DNA of 64,000 nucleotides from Rhynchopus euleeides (lineage: Eukaryota; Euglenozoa; Diplonemea; Diplonemida; Diplonemidae), in assembly GCA_963210315.1 (NCBI GenBank), contig OY723294.1:1302001-1366000 (forward strand). Reading direction: 5' to 3'. The translations under genes and the position numbers were made by a program. Below, piece by piece: positions 1-11,035 of this stretch (position 1 is the first letter of the stretch; every line of letters begins with the position of its first letter). The notes beneath the pieces were generated by a model, which saw only the letters and a list, made by a program, of their open reading frames with translations, was not told the DNA's origin and searched no databases.

Positions 1-2945
1 TTCGATACAATGTCGAAAGCGTTGCAAATACAAAGAGAAGCTTTTTGTCTGCCTCTGTGTGCCGCGGGGCGCAGCCGCACACCCATTGGGATGCAGTGGG
101 TGTGTGGCGGGGAGGGGGGCAGACAAGCCACACCGCGGAGACCTTGATCACCTCACGCAAACAACTGCTGGCAAAAAAAAATATCAACAAGAAACACAAG
201 CAAACAAACTCTCTCCCCACCCCACCCCATCTCTCTGCAGACCCTCCCCCCTCCCCTCCCCCCGTCTCTCTCTCTCTCTCTCCATCTCTCTCAAATATTT
301 GACAGCGTGCCGCTTCCTTGCTGTGAACCCCCTGAAGCTCCATCCAACGCGAAGCGCTATCCAAAACAAAACGGCGTGCAAGAGGAGAGGGACCCTTTCC
401 CCCTCTCCCTCTCTCTCACCAACCTGGGGCCTGCCTGATTCGGCCAAACAAAAATCTGGGTTTCCCTGGCCGGCAAAAAAAAACACCAAGCCAAAAAAGT
501 AAAACCTCTGACAAAAAAATCAGGCCAAACCACCAAGAGGTGAGGTTCCCACCCCCCCTCTCTCTCTCAGCTGCTGTCTCAGCCCACACGCACCCAGATC
601 TGGCCCATTGGGCCGTATCTGGGTGTGTCTGTGCCGGTATGGTATGTGCCGGGACATTCCCGCCACCTCTTGGGCGAACCAGCAGAACCTGGTACTGGCT
701 GGTCTTACCAAGTCCTAGGCAGAACGGTCCCGTCGTGCTGTGCTCGAAAGTGTCGGGGGTGGCAAGAAACCATCATCTGCACCCCGTATGCGGCCTCAAC
801 TGCACCCTCGAGCAGGAAAAAAAGGCCTCGGCCACTCTCTCCCTTGTCACCCATTTTATCCCCTCGTTTGTTCTGATGGATGTGGCCTGCCACCCGCCTT
901 GGCCCACCTCCCCCCCCACCCCTTCCCTTGCCGCATGCAACCAAATTGTGATGGTCAAAAATGCATGCAGCAAAGACGTGAAGGGGATGTGGGCATGTCC
1001 AGTACCTCCCTCCGTGTGTACTGTGTGGGACTGTCCGTTGTCCGTGGGAGGATGGGGGGAGAGGGTCGGTGTGTGAGTGTACTCCCCTTCCCCCCACCAC
1101 CCCGACCCCCCCCCCCTTCCTCCTTCCCATTCTTGTTTGATTCGCTCAGCTGATGATGATTTTTTTCTTTTTGCCACCCCGCAACCCTAGCCTTTGTTGC
1201 CGTTAAATTCTTTCCGACCCACTCACCCACTCACCCACCCACCCACCCACCCCTCATTCGCATTAGCCATTCACCCCTTCTTGCAGCGTGAGCTGGTTGG
1301 TGGGAATAAGGGGAAGGGGGGTGGGAGGATGCGGCGGAGATGATGGGGGGGAGGGAGGGAGGGAGGGGGGGGGGGGAAGGGTTCAAATCCCCACGAGATT
1401 GGGTGGTTTGTGGTGTTCCGTCACCCCCTGCTCCCCCCTTTCCTCCCTTCGTCCGTTCCTTCCTGCCCATCCCCCCCTCCCCCCCAGCGAGGATCATTTC
1501 AGCGGAGGTGCGCACGACACGCTGAGCCTCGGCCGGGCTCCGTCACAGATGCAGCCCGGATCCCCTGCCACCACCACCACGCCTTCATTCCGTTACGCTT
1601 GCAATGCCAGCCCTCTTGCTTTGTTTTTATTTGGCGCACAAACATCAGCCTTTTATCCTCGAGAGAGCGTGGTACCTCAAGTATTTTTTTGGCCGCCAGT
1701 GTGGCATGTCGTGTTGGCAGTGGCGGAACACATCAGGAACAAGGTGTGATCCTGTAACAGGGAGGAGCCCTCAGGCTCAGGGGGGGGGGGTTTATCTGTG
1801 AAAGTGAGGCCGGTCGCATCAGAGCCACTTCGATGCGCCACCTAGGATTCAAAGGAGAATGCGATAGCCGTGCATCCTCTCGACACAGATGTGGAGGTGG
1901 GATAATAATAGTCTGTCGGGGTCGCCCGACCTGTCCCTGCCCAACCCTGTCTGCATCCGACACTATTTCAAAAAGATTCATGTGTGCGTGCCGTGCGAGG
2001 GGTGAGGGTGTGTGGGGCCGTATTAAATGATTCAGCCGCTCATCACTGGGGGCCCTCGCTACCAGTCACAGCTCGTCAGCCAGTGAGGGGAAGTGGGCTG
2101 TAGCTCACTTTTTCTCACTCAGTCACATCTGGTAGCGAAGGCCCCCACTGATATAAAAAAGCTTGCCGGAAATGGCCCTATTTCTGTTGCATGTGCAATG
2201 CGTATGTGCAGTGGGGGATTTGCATCAGGAGCGATGATGCTCAAATGCGCTCCACTTCTACAAAAAGATTTACGCGTGTGCGTGCTGCCAGATTGGGGGA
2301 GACATCGACCTTTCTCGGCGCTTCTTGTGTGGGCCAGGGCAGCATCTGTGCGCACCTCGACCCCACCCCCCCTTGCATGCACCCGGTATATTGAGTGTGC
2401 GCCGCACAGCACAGCCTGACGATCTAGAGAGGCCAGCCGAAGAAGGAAAAGAGGGGTGTGGCCAGAATTGTTGGAAACTCACAGGCCCTTTCACAGAGGG
2501 CCTGGCACGATTTTCTCCGAACGCGATGCTCTTGCATCCGAGAGAGAGAGAGGGGGGGGGGGTGACGAAGCAGAGAAGGGAAGAGAAGAGGGGGTCTAGG
2601 TAGGCTAGATCATACCACCAGCAGCGCGTGTCGCCAATAGAGAGTGCGGCAGTTCCAGCAAGAGGAAAGAGCAGCAGCAGTATCACAAAAAATGGCACCC
2701 AAGTTGCAATGCGAAGACCCCCATCCCACCCTCTCCACGATCCCGGCTCCCCCCCCCCCCCCCCTCTCCCTTCGGTGTTTCTTTTTTTTGGAAGAACCAG
2801 CAAGATTTCCGCGCCAAGAAGACTTTGTGGAAGCGTTTGGTACCTCCCCCCCTCCCCCCTGCAACTCATTACACTTTCACGACCCCCTGCAACTCATCTG
2901 CATCAAACAACACAGGGAAGTGGGAAGGGCTGGTGGAGCCACCCC
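1..2945. other. Gene-free 5' part of the window, low complexity
   Basis: I see no convincing coding region here. The stretch is rich in CT/C tracts (for example 236-292 and 1083-1135) and G tracts (1340-1380). It holds a palindrome around 594-625, with CCCAGAT and ATCTGGG as outer arms and GGCCC/GGGCC inside. It also holds a 22-bp imperfect inverted repeat, with arms near 2044-2065 and 2129-2150. Several overlapping open frames exist on both strands, but their predicted peptides are compositionally biased and conflict with one another. Confidence 0.6.
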
Positions 2946-3506
2946 ATGAACGATGTGCCGCTGGAAGTGATCGGGTTGGTCTTTGGGTGGTGCAGCGCAG
3001 AGCAGGCGGCCGTGCTGCGGCAGGTGAGCCCCACATGGCAGCGCATCTTCGATAGCTGCCATGTGTGCGAGCTGCTGGAATACTGCCTGGGAGGTGGCGG
3101 CGGCGGCGTGGTGACGTGCTGGACCCTCCCCCGCTTTGACACCGCGACCCGAACCTTTGCCACCACGGTGTACCGCACCTGCGAGAATCTGTGCGAGCGT
3201 GCACGGTTACAAGGCATCCCCACCTCGCTGCAGCTTGCTGGGTTAGCGCTGTCCCCGTGGAAGTGCATCAAGCTGAAGCAGCCCCAGCTGCATCGTGAGA
3301 AGTGGCTCTATCTCGTTGCCCGCTATGTCGGCCAGCAGGACCTTGCCTTTGCCGACGCTGCGCCCACCGCTTGCGGGCGGGAGGCACACGGAAGCTCCCC
3401 TGATCTTTGTGGGCGTGCCGTCCGGCTTGGGAACCCCTTGACACAAGACGCCCTCCTGCGCCGCCTGACGTCTGACTCAAACCGTGCTGTGCTGGCGATG
3501 CCTTAG
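2946..3506 (+). CDS. F-box-like small protein
   Basis: This 186-residue single-exon frame starts at MNDVPLEVIG. Residues 2-36 fit an F-box: a Pro near the start, then LEVIGLVF, a hydrophobic middle ending in AAVLRQVS, and a closing PTWQRIF, matching the family pattern of a conserved V-S-x-x-W followed by a helix. F-box proteins normally dock substrates to SCF ubiquitin ligases through Skp1. No WD40, LRR or Kelch repeats follow; the rest is Cys- and Arg-rich and unrecognised. The frame stays open upstream to 2628, but that part is low complexity, so I chose the ATG that begins the domain. A perfect hairpin overlaps the stop codon. On the other strand, 3268-3705 is also open and gives a protein-like peptide, so strand choice is not beyond doubt. 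Confidence 0.55.
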   Translation: MNDVPLEVIGLVFGWCSAEQAAVLRQVSPTWQRIFDSCHVCELLEYCLGGGGGGVVTCWTLPRFDTATRTFATTVYRTCENLCERARLQGIPTSLQLAGLALSPWKCIKLKQPQLHREKWLYLVARYVGQQDLAFADAAPTACGREAHGSSPDLCGRAVRLGNPLTQDALLRRLTSDSNRAVLAMP

Positions 3507-3527
3507 GCGAGGTTATGTCTCGCCTAA
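3503..3527. other. Perfect hairpin overlapping the stop codon of the F-box-like gene
   Basis: TTAGGCGAG (3503-3511) and CTCGCCTAA (3519-3527) are exact reverse complements separated by a 7-nt loop. The TAG stop codon (3504-3506) lies inside the left arm. It may mark a 3' end or be a chance palindrome; nothing in the sequence decides this. Confidence 0.6.
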
Positions 3528-5344
3528 GACACAGCTCCTCCTCCTCCTCCTGGTCGCCCAGCAGCGCAAACATGATTTGGCCAATTGTCTTTGGATCCTT
3601 GGCCAGCCCACGTGCCGCGACCCCGCCAAACAGCTCTGCTGCTGCACCGCCAAATCTCAGGTCAGGCGGATGCCTGTGCAAAAATTGTGATATCTGGTCA
3701 GTCATCCCTTCCACCCCAGCTTTTTTTTGCCCCGCCAAAGAACCGTCTTGCTTCTTTTTCAGGTCCATCCGGAACAGTGCCGTGCCTTCTAGCCGGCGGC
3801 CTGTGCGCTCTCCAAGGTACCTTTGTTTGATTTCCGATGGTTTTGAAATCGGATGATATCCGTTCTGGTCCGACCCTTTCTGAATCCGTAACGTCCGGTA
3901 TGTCTGTTGCAAGACGCCGCCCCACTGCCAAGAAACACATTATCTGACGCTGTATACCGATTCGTTATGTGCCAAAAGCCCATTTTTTCCCGGCAAAATC
4001 TGGCTGGCATTTCTCTGAACTACGGCATGCCCGAGGTCAGCAAGCTTCTCCCTCTCAGAGTCACCCCCCTCCCCCCCTTCGACAACCATCCGCTACACCA
4101 CAGAACCGCATGTGGACACTTGATCGAGCAAACCCCAGCTACCCCGTTTTGGCTAAAACAGGCCCTTCTGAGGTGCTGAGGTGTGGGAAACACCCGAAGT
4201 GTCGCAGAGATCAGCTCAACGGGAGGATGGGATAAGGACATGCGTGGTGGTAGCGGTGGTGGCGATTTTGATCTCTCAAACGCAAACAACAGAGGGCAGA
4301 GGAGGGTGCGGGGGGGGGGGGGGGGAGGCGGGCCTTGCTATTAAGGGAGATGTTGGGGTGGGCGAAGCCCGTCTGCACTCACCCCCCACACACACACAGT
4401 CACCTCCGGCTCCCTCCGTGCCCTGCACCACGCAAGAGCTGTGGCAACCCCCACCGGTTAGAACAGAATATGGTTGGGTGGCTGACCCAAAAGTATATAC
4501 CAAAGGCGCTCAGAGGACGAGGCATGCCCTCACGCCCCCCTCCCCCTCCCCGCACTCCCTCCTATCAATAGGCGTGGCAGAGGCAGCGATCTGCATCTCT
4601 GTTGGGTTAGCTTTGTGCTGGTTTTCCCCCCCTCTGCAAGGAGGTGCCTCTCGTCAAAGTGTTTATATTTTGTTTCTCCCTCTTCCCCGACACGCATCCT
4701 CACCGGGTGGCAAGCAAAGTTATGCTGCACAAACCCCCCCCCCCCACCTCTGGGTACAACATACTGCATTTCAGACACAACCTGCATAACGAGTGAAGGG
4801 TGATCATTCCGGTGCTCCATTCTACATCCATTTCACTACCCACACCCCCCCCCCCCTCTGGGTAGTGAGCACCAACATCCCACCTGGGTTAACACCGTGG
4901 AACAATCAATTCTACATTCTACCCTTTACCCTTTACCCTTTACCCCCGGTAGTGAGCACCAACATCCCACCACACCACATCCCACAGTACTGCGCATAGA
5001 CCGCAACACACACACACACACACAACCCGCCACCACACCGTGCGGAGAAGAGGACACACCCATCCTGCCCCCCCCCCCTTTCCCCCCTTCTTCTTCTTCT
5101 TCTTCTCTCTCTCTTTCCCCCCCTATATTTTCTTACCGGTGGTTTCAGACCAACCCCCTTCCCCCGCATCCACACACCCTCCCCCCCTTTCTCTTTTCCC
5201 CTCTCCCTCCAAACCCCAACCGGGGGGGGGGGGGAGGTGTGTGTGTGTGGGGAGGGTGAGGGGTGACCGAACCGCCCTTTTCCCCTCTGTCCTCACCACA
5301 CACTCCATCCCTCTCTCTCCCCCCTCTGCATTCAGCCTTTAGAA
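3528..5344. other. Intergenic, G-rich then pyrimidine-rich
   Basis: No supported gene. A G run at about 4310-4325 is followed by C/CT-rich DNA that continues up to the next gene. A 24-bp direct repeat beginning GGTAGTGAGCACC occurs at about 4861 and 4948. Between its copies is a short array of three ACCCTTT units (about 4920-4943). The 30-bp segment at 4771-4800 (TCAGACACAACC..GAGTGAAGGG) recurs with a 3-nt insertion at 28977-29009, close to a palindromic transposon copy. The last bases before the next gene are CTCTGCATTCAG, a good splice-acceptor-like site. Confidence 0.6.
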
Positions 5345-7954
5345 ATGGCGGAAGGTGGTGGGGGCAGTGAGGCTGCAGGGCCTTGCCCTGCGGTTAGCGA
5401 GATAGAGAGCACGGTAACACCTCCTGCGAGTGAGTGTGACAAGAAGTCTGTTGCGGGATCTGTGAGTGCCGAGGTGCAGCAGCTGGTGAAGGTGCAGAGG
5501 CGGATACGAGGGGTTGTGCGGAGCGTCGACCCGGGCAACTGCACCATCTTCAGCGAGAAGTATGGGGTTTTCACCTTCGACCTCCGGAGCGTGAAGCGGA
5601 ACAAAAACCACCCCGACAGGAAGCCTCAGGAGGGGGACCCTTGCGAGTTCCGCCTCTCCCATCTCAACCCACCCACCGCCGTCAGCATCCGGGTTGCTGT
5701 GCCGAAGGAGAAGAGGACAACCCTTCCCATCAGCATGGATGATGCGGGTGTGCAGAAGGTGATGTCCCTTCTGGAGGAGCACTGCACACACGTCGCGCCG
5801 CTCACCCGCCGCATCGAGTCGGTGGAGCTCCGCCTCAGCATCGCGGTGCTTCAGCTGTTCAGCCACTGCCTGGACCTCGTTGAAAGCACGCGGTTGCCTG
5901 CGCCTGTCAAACAGATGCTGCTGCGCGACATCCCTGCCTTTCTCAACAACCCGGTGCTGCCCATTGAGGTGACTACCCAACACGCTGCCTTTTTCGATTC
6001 ATTCCCTGTGATTGCGGAGGTTATGGGGCAGTACGTCCCTGACAGGCAGCGGAATATCATCATGAGCGTGCTCCGCACCCGGGGCGACGGGCTGGCATCC
6101 TTCCAGGGGCGGGAGATCATGAGCCTGGCGGATCACCAGGAGTACCGGCAGGTTGTGGGGGGCAGTCTGAGTGACGGGTGTGCGAAGCTCGTCGATGTGT
6201 TCCTCGGGCAGCGCTTCAACCCGCAGAGGGCGAGCAACAGCGGGAGGAGCGTGGGCGCGTTTGTCGAGAAGCTGGCTGCGATCACCGCATTCGCCGAGTT
6301 TGAGTGTGAGGGCAACACGCCCCTCCCCCTCTTCGCGCAGAACCCGAAACCGCTCGTCTCCTCCGTCGCCCTGGCGTTTGACCAATCCCTCCCAGCGAGA
6401 TGCCGCAGCTCCCGCTTCCCCCGGGACCTCTGGGGGTATCAGTTCGACCCCTTTGGCCTGATGGCCGACCCGCGCGGCTGCAGGTCTGCCCTCCACAGCC
6501 TCAACGTGCTCCTGGAGGACGCCCTGTCGCATGTGGCGGACCTTTTGGAGTTCCTCTCGCTGGTCGTGGATCACCCCGATATCTTCAGCTTCTTCGCAGT
6601 CCCGTCGCTGCTGGGGATTGCCTTCCTGGTGCAGATGTGGGGCTCCCCCGAGTCGTTCAACGCTGCCGGGGCGATGTCCCCCGGGGCACAGGTCACGCAG
6701 CAGACGGTGGAGGACATCATGGCGGTGGACAGCCCCCACGGCGCCGCGGAGTGGTTTGAATACTTCTTCGACGAGTTTTCGATGAAAATTGAGGAAGCAT
6801 CCAGCGACATGCTGGCGGGGCGGCAGAGCTCCCAGGTCCTCTCCGCCCTGAATGGAATAGTCTCCTCCCTGCGACGCATGGTCTCCGCCATCGAGAGCCA
6901 CGCCCCTAAGGCGGAGGAGACGGGAAAACCCAAGTCGCTGACACGCGCTCTCCTCGCCGAGCAGGGCGCAGCCCTGGGTGGTAAGCTTCTCTACAGCATC
7001 GTCGACTCCCTCGGGAAGGTGTTTAACGGCGCAGAGCCTGCGCCTGCACCGCCCTCCTCGGCAGGGGGTCAGCCGGGTGTTGCCCGGAAGAAGCATTCGA
7101 ATGACATCTCTGAGAAGCTGAATGTGAGGGGCAGAATCCCGCTCCCCGCGGAGACGGCGTCGTCACGCGTGTCGCAGGCAGGGAATGACGACGCGTCTGT
7201 CGTGAGCAGCATCGCCTCCTCCACGGTGCGGAACAGGAAGAAGGTGGAGCGGAAGGCGAAGCAGAAGGGCGGTGCTGCCCTCCCAGCAGAGCCTCTGAGC
7301 AGCAGCGGCAAGCTGCCCCTGCCTGCCGGGAGTGCGCCCGACACATATAGAGTGCCGCAGCCGGGGCAGGTGGTTGGGGCGGTGCAGCGGACGCCCATCC
7401 CTCTGCCGAAGCCTCCGGGTGGCGCGGCAGCGCAGGGGGGTGGTGGGGGCGGTGCGGTGGCGTCGGTTGCGGCGCCTGCCGACAAGCAGCAGCCCCTTGT
7501 GGCTCGGCATACGCCGTATCAGGAGCAGCCCCCGCAGAGGGGGACGATGGATTTTCTGACAGATGTGGCGCGCGGCTGGCTCGGCTACATGCCTCTGGAC
7601 CAGCCGAGCTCTACCAGTGATCTGGAAAGCTTCGGGAGTTTCTACGAAGGCTCGCTCGATCAGGGCCCACCCCGTCGCCGCGATGAAGATGGCGATGAAC
7701 TGGACAACGACGACGACCCTGATGAGGACGGGGATGGCGGTGCCCTGACTGACACAGAGCTTGCCACGCCCTGCCCCGCGCTCTCGGGTTCCATGCCATG
7801 CCCTGGGACTGACCCTGTCCTCTACGTCGAGTTGGCCGAAGAGTCTCCTGAAGGTGCAGCAGACGAGGATGGCCTTGCCCGGCAGAGGTCCAGCTCAATG
7901 CTCGCAGTCCCCGGTGGGCCTGCGGGTGGTATCTACCGGTCGAAGACACCGTGA
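5345..7954 (+). CDS. Large protein with N-terminal cold-shock/OB-like segment, function unknown
   Basis: This is an uninterrupted 869-residue frame with consistent coding composition. A pyrimidine tract ending in CAG lies 9 bases before the ATG. Residues about 50-100 (RRIRGVVRSV, then GVFTFDLRSV, then GDPCEFRL) resemble the beta-strand pattern of a cold-shock or OB fold, which would suggest RNA or DNA binding. Residues about 125-560 are a long, mostly helical, globular region that I do not recognise. The last 270 residues are disordered: a basic patch (RNRKKVERKAKQK), Gly/Pro-rich stretches, and an acidic run around 775-800. There are no membrane segments and no signal peptide. The gene stands alone, with a 10-kb gene-poor stretch downstream. 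The cold-shock assignment is by eye and tentative. Confidence 0.8.
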   Translation: MAEGGGGSEAAGPCPAVSEIESTVTPPASECDKKSVAGSVSAEVQQLVKVQRRIRGVVRSVDPGNCTIFSEKYGVFTFDLRSVKRNKNHPDRKPQEGDPCEFRLSHLNPPTAVSIRVAVPKEKRTTLPISMDDAGVQKVMSLLEEHCTHVAPLTRRIESVELRLSIAVLQLFSHCLDLVESTRLPAPVKQMLLRDIPAFLNNPVLPIEVTTQHAAFFDSFPVIAEVMGQYVPDRQRNIIMSVLRTRGDGLASFQGREIMSLADHQEYRQVVGGSLSDGCAKLVDVFLGQRFNPQRASNSGRSVGAFVEKLAAITAFAEFECEGNTPLPLFAQNPKPLVSSVALAFDQSLPARCRSSRFPRDLWGYQFDPFGLMADPRGCRSALHSLNVLLEDALSHVADLLEFLSLVVDHPDIFSFFAVPSLLGIAFLVQMWGSPESFNAAGAMSPGAQVTQQTVEDIMAVDSPHGAAEWFEYFFDEFSMKIEEASSDMLAGRQSSQVLSALNGIVSSLRRMVSAIESHAPKAEETGKPKSLTRALLAEQGAALGGKLLYSIVDSLGKVFNGAEPAPAPPSSAGGQPGVARKKHSNDISEKLNVRGRIPLPAETASSRVSQAGNDDASVVSSIASSTVRNRKKVERKAKQKGGAALPAEPLSSSGKLPLPAGSAPDTYRVPQPGQVVGAVQRTPIPLPKPPGGAAAQGGGGGGAVASVAAPADKQQPLVARHTPYQEQPPQRGTMDFLTDVARGWLGYMPLDQPSSTSDLESFGSFYEGSLDQGPPRRRDEDGDELDNDDDPDEDGDGGALTDTELATPCPALSGSMPCPGTDPVLYVELAEESPEGAADEDGLARQRSSSMLAVPGGPAGGIYRSKTP

Positions 7955-9693
7955 GAAAACGAAGGAGAATGAGGGGAAACTGTGGGGAGGGTGTGAATGG
8001 GGGGGTGGGGTGGCCTTGTGTTTGTGAGCGGACCAAGTCTGGAGGGGCGTGGGGGGGGCGGGGGGGCCTGTGTGTGGGGGGTTGGGGGTTGGGGTGGTGG
8101 TGGCTCTCTCTCTGTGTCTCTCTGCGTGTCTCTCCCAACACAATGCAACAAAATTGGCGCCTGTTTCTGCTTCTTTTTCTTCAGCTCCTGTTGCATCTGC
8201 CGTACCGCGGTCAGCTTGTTGGTGTGTTATCCCCCGCGCCCCCTGTCTCCTCACCCCAGTCCCAGCTGGCACTGCTGGGACAGCTGTGTCCCAAACTGAA
8301 TGTAGAGAGTTATCAAGCAGCCTGCGGTTCATTGTTGCGGGCGCATTCTAGCATTCAACACCTCAAAGGAGGGAGTGTGTCGATTTCCAACACACCGGAG
8401 GGTGTGTGGGTATGCGGTGTTGGCCACCGTTATATATGAGTGGGTTGTAACCCCCTGATCATGATGGGCACCGCTTTGTGTGCGGTGCGGTTCCGGATCC
8501 CCTCCCCCACACCCCTGCCCTCTTATTTGCTTGGATTCCCCCACGTGGGGCGTGAGGCTGAAGTGAAATAACCATAGTGCCCGTTGTGCCGCTGGTGGGT
8601 TTGGGCGGCTTCCCGAGACCCATCGAATCCCGGGATGGCCGCTGAGTCCCAATCGGGTGGGGCTCGGGGATGGGAATTTTTTTTGAAGCAATCATTCACC
8701 TTCATCGTGTTGCCGGGCGCGAAGGCACTCGGCAAGAAAACAGCCAGTGGTGTTGGCAGAAATCGAATTGCGTGGCCTCGGTGTTCATTTTCTTTTGTGC
8801 AATACTGCTGCACCCCCACCCCCCCGCCCGCCCCAGCCTTCTCTACCCGCTCACCGCATCTCTCCTCATATGTTGTAGCAGTCCAGTGTATTTTTTTTCC
8901 CCTTGGCAAAATCATCACGTTCGCTCGCCAAATCCATCAAAAACCCCCGACAAAAAACTCAAGGAATCGAAAAATCCGTATCGGGTCGTCCTGCCTCCCC
9001 CAAACCATAATAAGATAAAAAAATACCCCTTGCTTGTGCAAACAGCGCTGTTTCGTGCTGTGGGACAACGCGGCAAAATTCCCCCGGCTCAGGCGAAAGC
9101 CCTGAGCGACGCCCTCTCTCTCTCTCTCCAGTCTGGATGTGTCTTCTCTTCATTTATTTTGCTGTTTTATACACTACTTCTTATGGCATAGTCTGGCAGA
9201 CTGGCAGTTGCATGATGCAGATCTACCAACGCCTCTCCTGCATCCTTCTTACAGATGTCAGAGTACGCACGTGTGCCGGCGAGTCGCATTCTGGGTCACC
9301 CCATGTATATACCACGCATTCTGGGGATGGCCGTGGGGTGGGGCATTTCTTCAAGCGATGCCTTCCCCCACCCGCCCCACCTGCGAGGGTTTGCATGTAT
9401 ACTTATCAGGTTGTATCTCGCCAGCTCAAACAAATATTTTCTCATTCGTCGCAGGGCTGTTCCTAACTGGGGGGCTTGTTCCCCACTTTCAGGATTCTGA
9501 ACTTTTTTTCTAAGAATTTTTGTAAGGGAAAAAAAAGTTTTTTTCTAAGAATTTTGTTAGGGGAATTTTTTTCTAAGGTTGTTTCGCAGAGGAGAAAACT
9601 TTTTCTAAGTTTTCCCCAGTCGACAGGGCGCGCACAAGGATGGAAGGGAAGTCTGTCCCCCGTACCGTTCGCCTTGCTGGCCAACTGGAGAGC

Positions 9694-9940
9694 CAGACGT
9701 TCACTACCGTGGCCTCCGGCGGCTGGGGGGCTCCGCCCCCCAGACCCCCCTGTGGCGTACGTCTCGTACTCAAGCCCTTCGAATCCCATCAGGTCGGGGT
9801 CCAACCACTCCAGTCGCCTCTGAGGACGCAGCCAACTCGCACAGAATCTGTACGCCCACACGAACAGGTGTTCGCTACCGTGGCCTCCGGCGGCTGGGGG
9901 GCTCCGCCCCCCAGACCCCCCATGTAGCGTGTGCCCGTCC
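9694..9940 (+). repeat. Paired GC-rich palindromic repeat unit (two hairpins and a spacer)
   Basis: Two copies of a roughly 57-bp unit (9694-9750 and 9865-9921) share CTACCGTGGCCTCCGGCGGC followed by CTGGGGGGC-TCC-GCCCCCCAG, a perfect 9-bp stem with a 3-nt loop, then ACCCCCC. They bracket a spacer of about 115 bp. The entire assembly, spacer included, recurs in inverted orientation at 44121-44370. The design resembles bacterial paired REP elements, but here it is in a eukaryotic genome. Confidence 0.8.
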
Positions 9941-10827
9941 ATCTATCTCACTTCCCCGGGTACAGTGCAGCGTAGGAGGTCAGCGCCGCATCCATGAAGC
10001 GCTTCTTCGAAGCCTGACTGACATCGGACAGGAGGTCGGGCTTCCCCACCTGGGAGGTACACTTGCCGCGTTCGCGACATGCGTGACACGCGACACGCTA
10101 CCTGAAACGTGAGTGTGCCTTGCTAACACGGGCATTTCAACGGTCTGCCGACGACCGTTCCCCAAACCAGTAAACCAGCAGTTTTGGAAAATCGGAGAGA
10201 TCACCCTACTGCGCTGAATATGGTGCGCACCACTGCAAAAATCCCCGGGAGCTTTTGGGCTTTCAGACCTGAAGGGGCCAGCAGGTGGGTGGCGTCGGGG
10301 AGTGGCAGCTTTGTAACTGTCCTCCAGCTGCTGGCATGTCCAGCCCTGCGAGAGTGCCAAGGTGTATTGAGTCCCTGCGGAGCACAACCCCCGATGAGAA
10401 CGAGTGCCAGATGATCCTCATTCATTTTCAGCTGTAACGCGCATGAGGGGCACTCTCTGCCGCAAGCATCTCTGGGCATCACTCAAGAGCTGTCACATGA
10501 TGACGCGGAGAGAAATCAGAGACAAAGTCCCGCCTGACGGGCACGCGCCTGGAAACTGTGGGGGGGCGAGCAAAAAATCCCTTGTAAAAATTCTTAGAAA
10601 AAACCTGGTTCCCCGACCCAAAAAACCTGGAAAAAGGGCTCGTTCCCCGCCCAGGCCTGATTCGTCGTTCTGATTTTTTTGCCGTTTTTTCCCCCTCTCC
10701 CTCGTGTTTTCGTCTGAGAGAGACAATCCTCTCCCTCGAGCCGTGTGGAGACATTTGTTTCTCTTTTATCCATCTTTTTCACAAAAAAAGGTTCGAGCGG
10801 CGGAGGGGGGGGGGTGTGCCGAACGCC

Positions 10828-11035
10828 GCGAAGTAACGGAGGGGGAAATGCACACTTGTATCTTTAGAGGGTATCGCCTTCATGCCACTTCACATGGCCT
10901 TAACAACACAAAGCCCTGAGGCAGCAAGTGCGCGCTCTCAAATAAGATTGTCCAGATCTGTTCCCTACAGTGCTGGGCAGGGTGATTGTATCATAAAGTG
11001 GAAGGAGTGCAGTTTCTTTGAAATAGCTCTCGAAG
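10828..11035. repeat. Diverged interspersed repeat, copy 1
   Basis: This segment begins GCGAAGTAACGGAGG and continues through CACTTCACATGGCCT, GTCCAGATCTGT and a TACAGTGCTGG-like block. It is related in order and wording to 42519-42730 and, more distantly, to 55868-56018. The copies are too diverged to set ends by eye. The family could be a small non-autonomous element. Confidence 0.5.

Noticed and set aside
1375..1395. GGGTTCAAATCCCCA, a tRNA T-arm-like word
   Set aside because: The 60 bases upstream are almost pure G and cannot form D and anticodon arms, so this is not a tRNA gene. No tRNA was recognised anywhere in the window.
3268..3705. Minus-strand frame starting MTDQISQFLH that overlaps the F-box-like gene
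   Set aside because: The first 55 residues look protein-like, but the frame then runs through biased sequence, and the region upstream on that strand is purine-rich, unlike other starts. The F-box match on the + strand is stronger. Kept as a possible alternative.
5999..7096. 365-codon minus-strand frame inside the 5345-7954 gene
   Set aside because: Shadow of GC-rich coding sequence; Arg/Gly/Leu-biased and without domains.
9951..10100. Minus-strand peptide reading VACHACRERGKC then LLSDVSQASKKRFMDAALTS before a stop
   Set aside because: Looks like a C-terminal fragment with a Cys motif, but no upstream exon or complete domain could be found, so it is not annotated as a gene.
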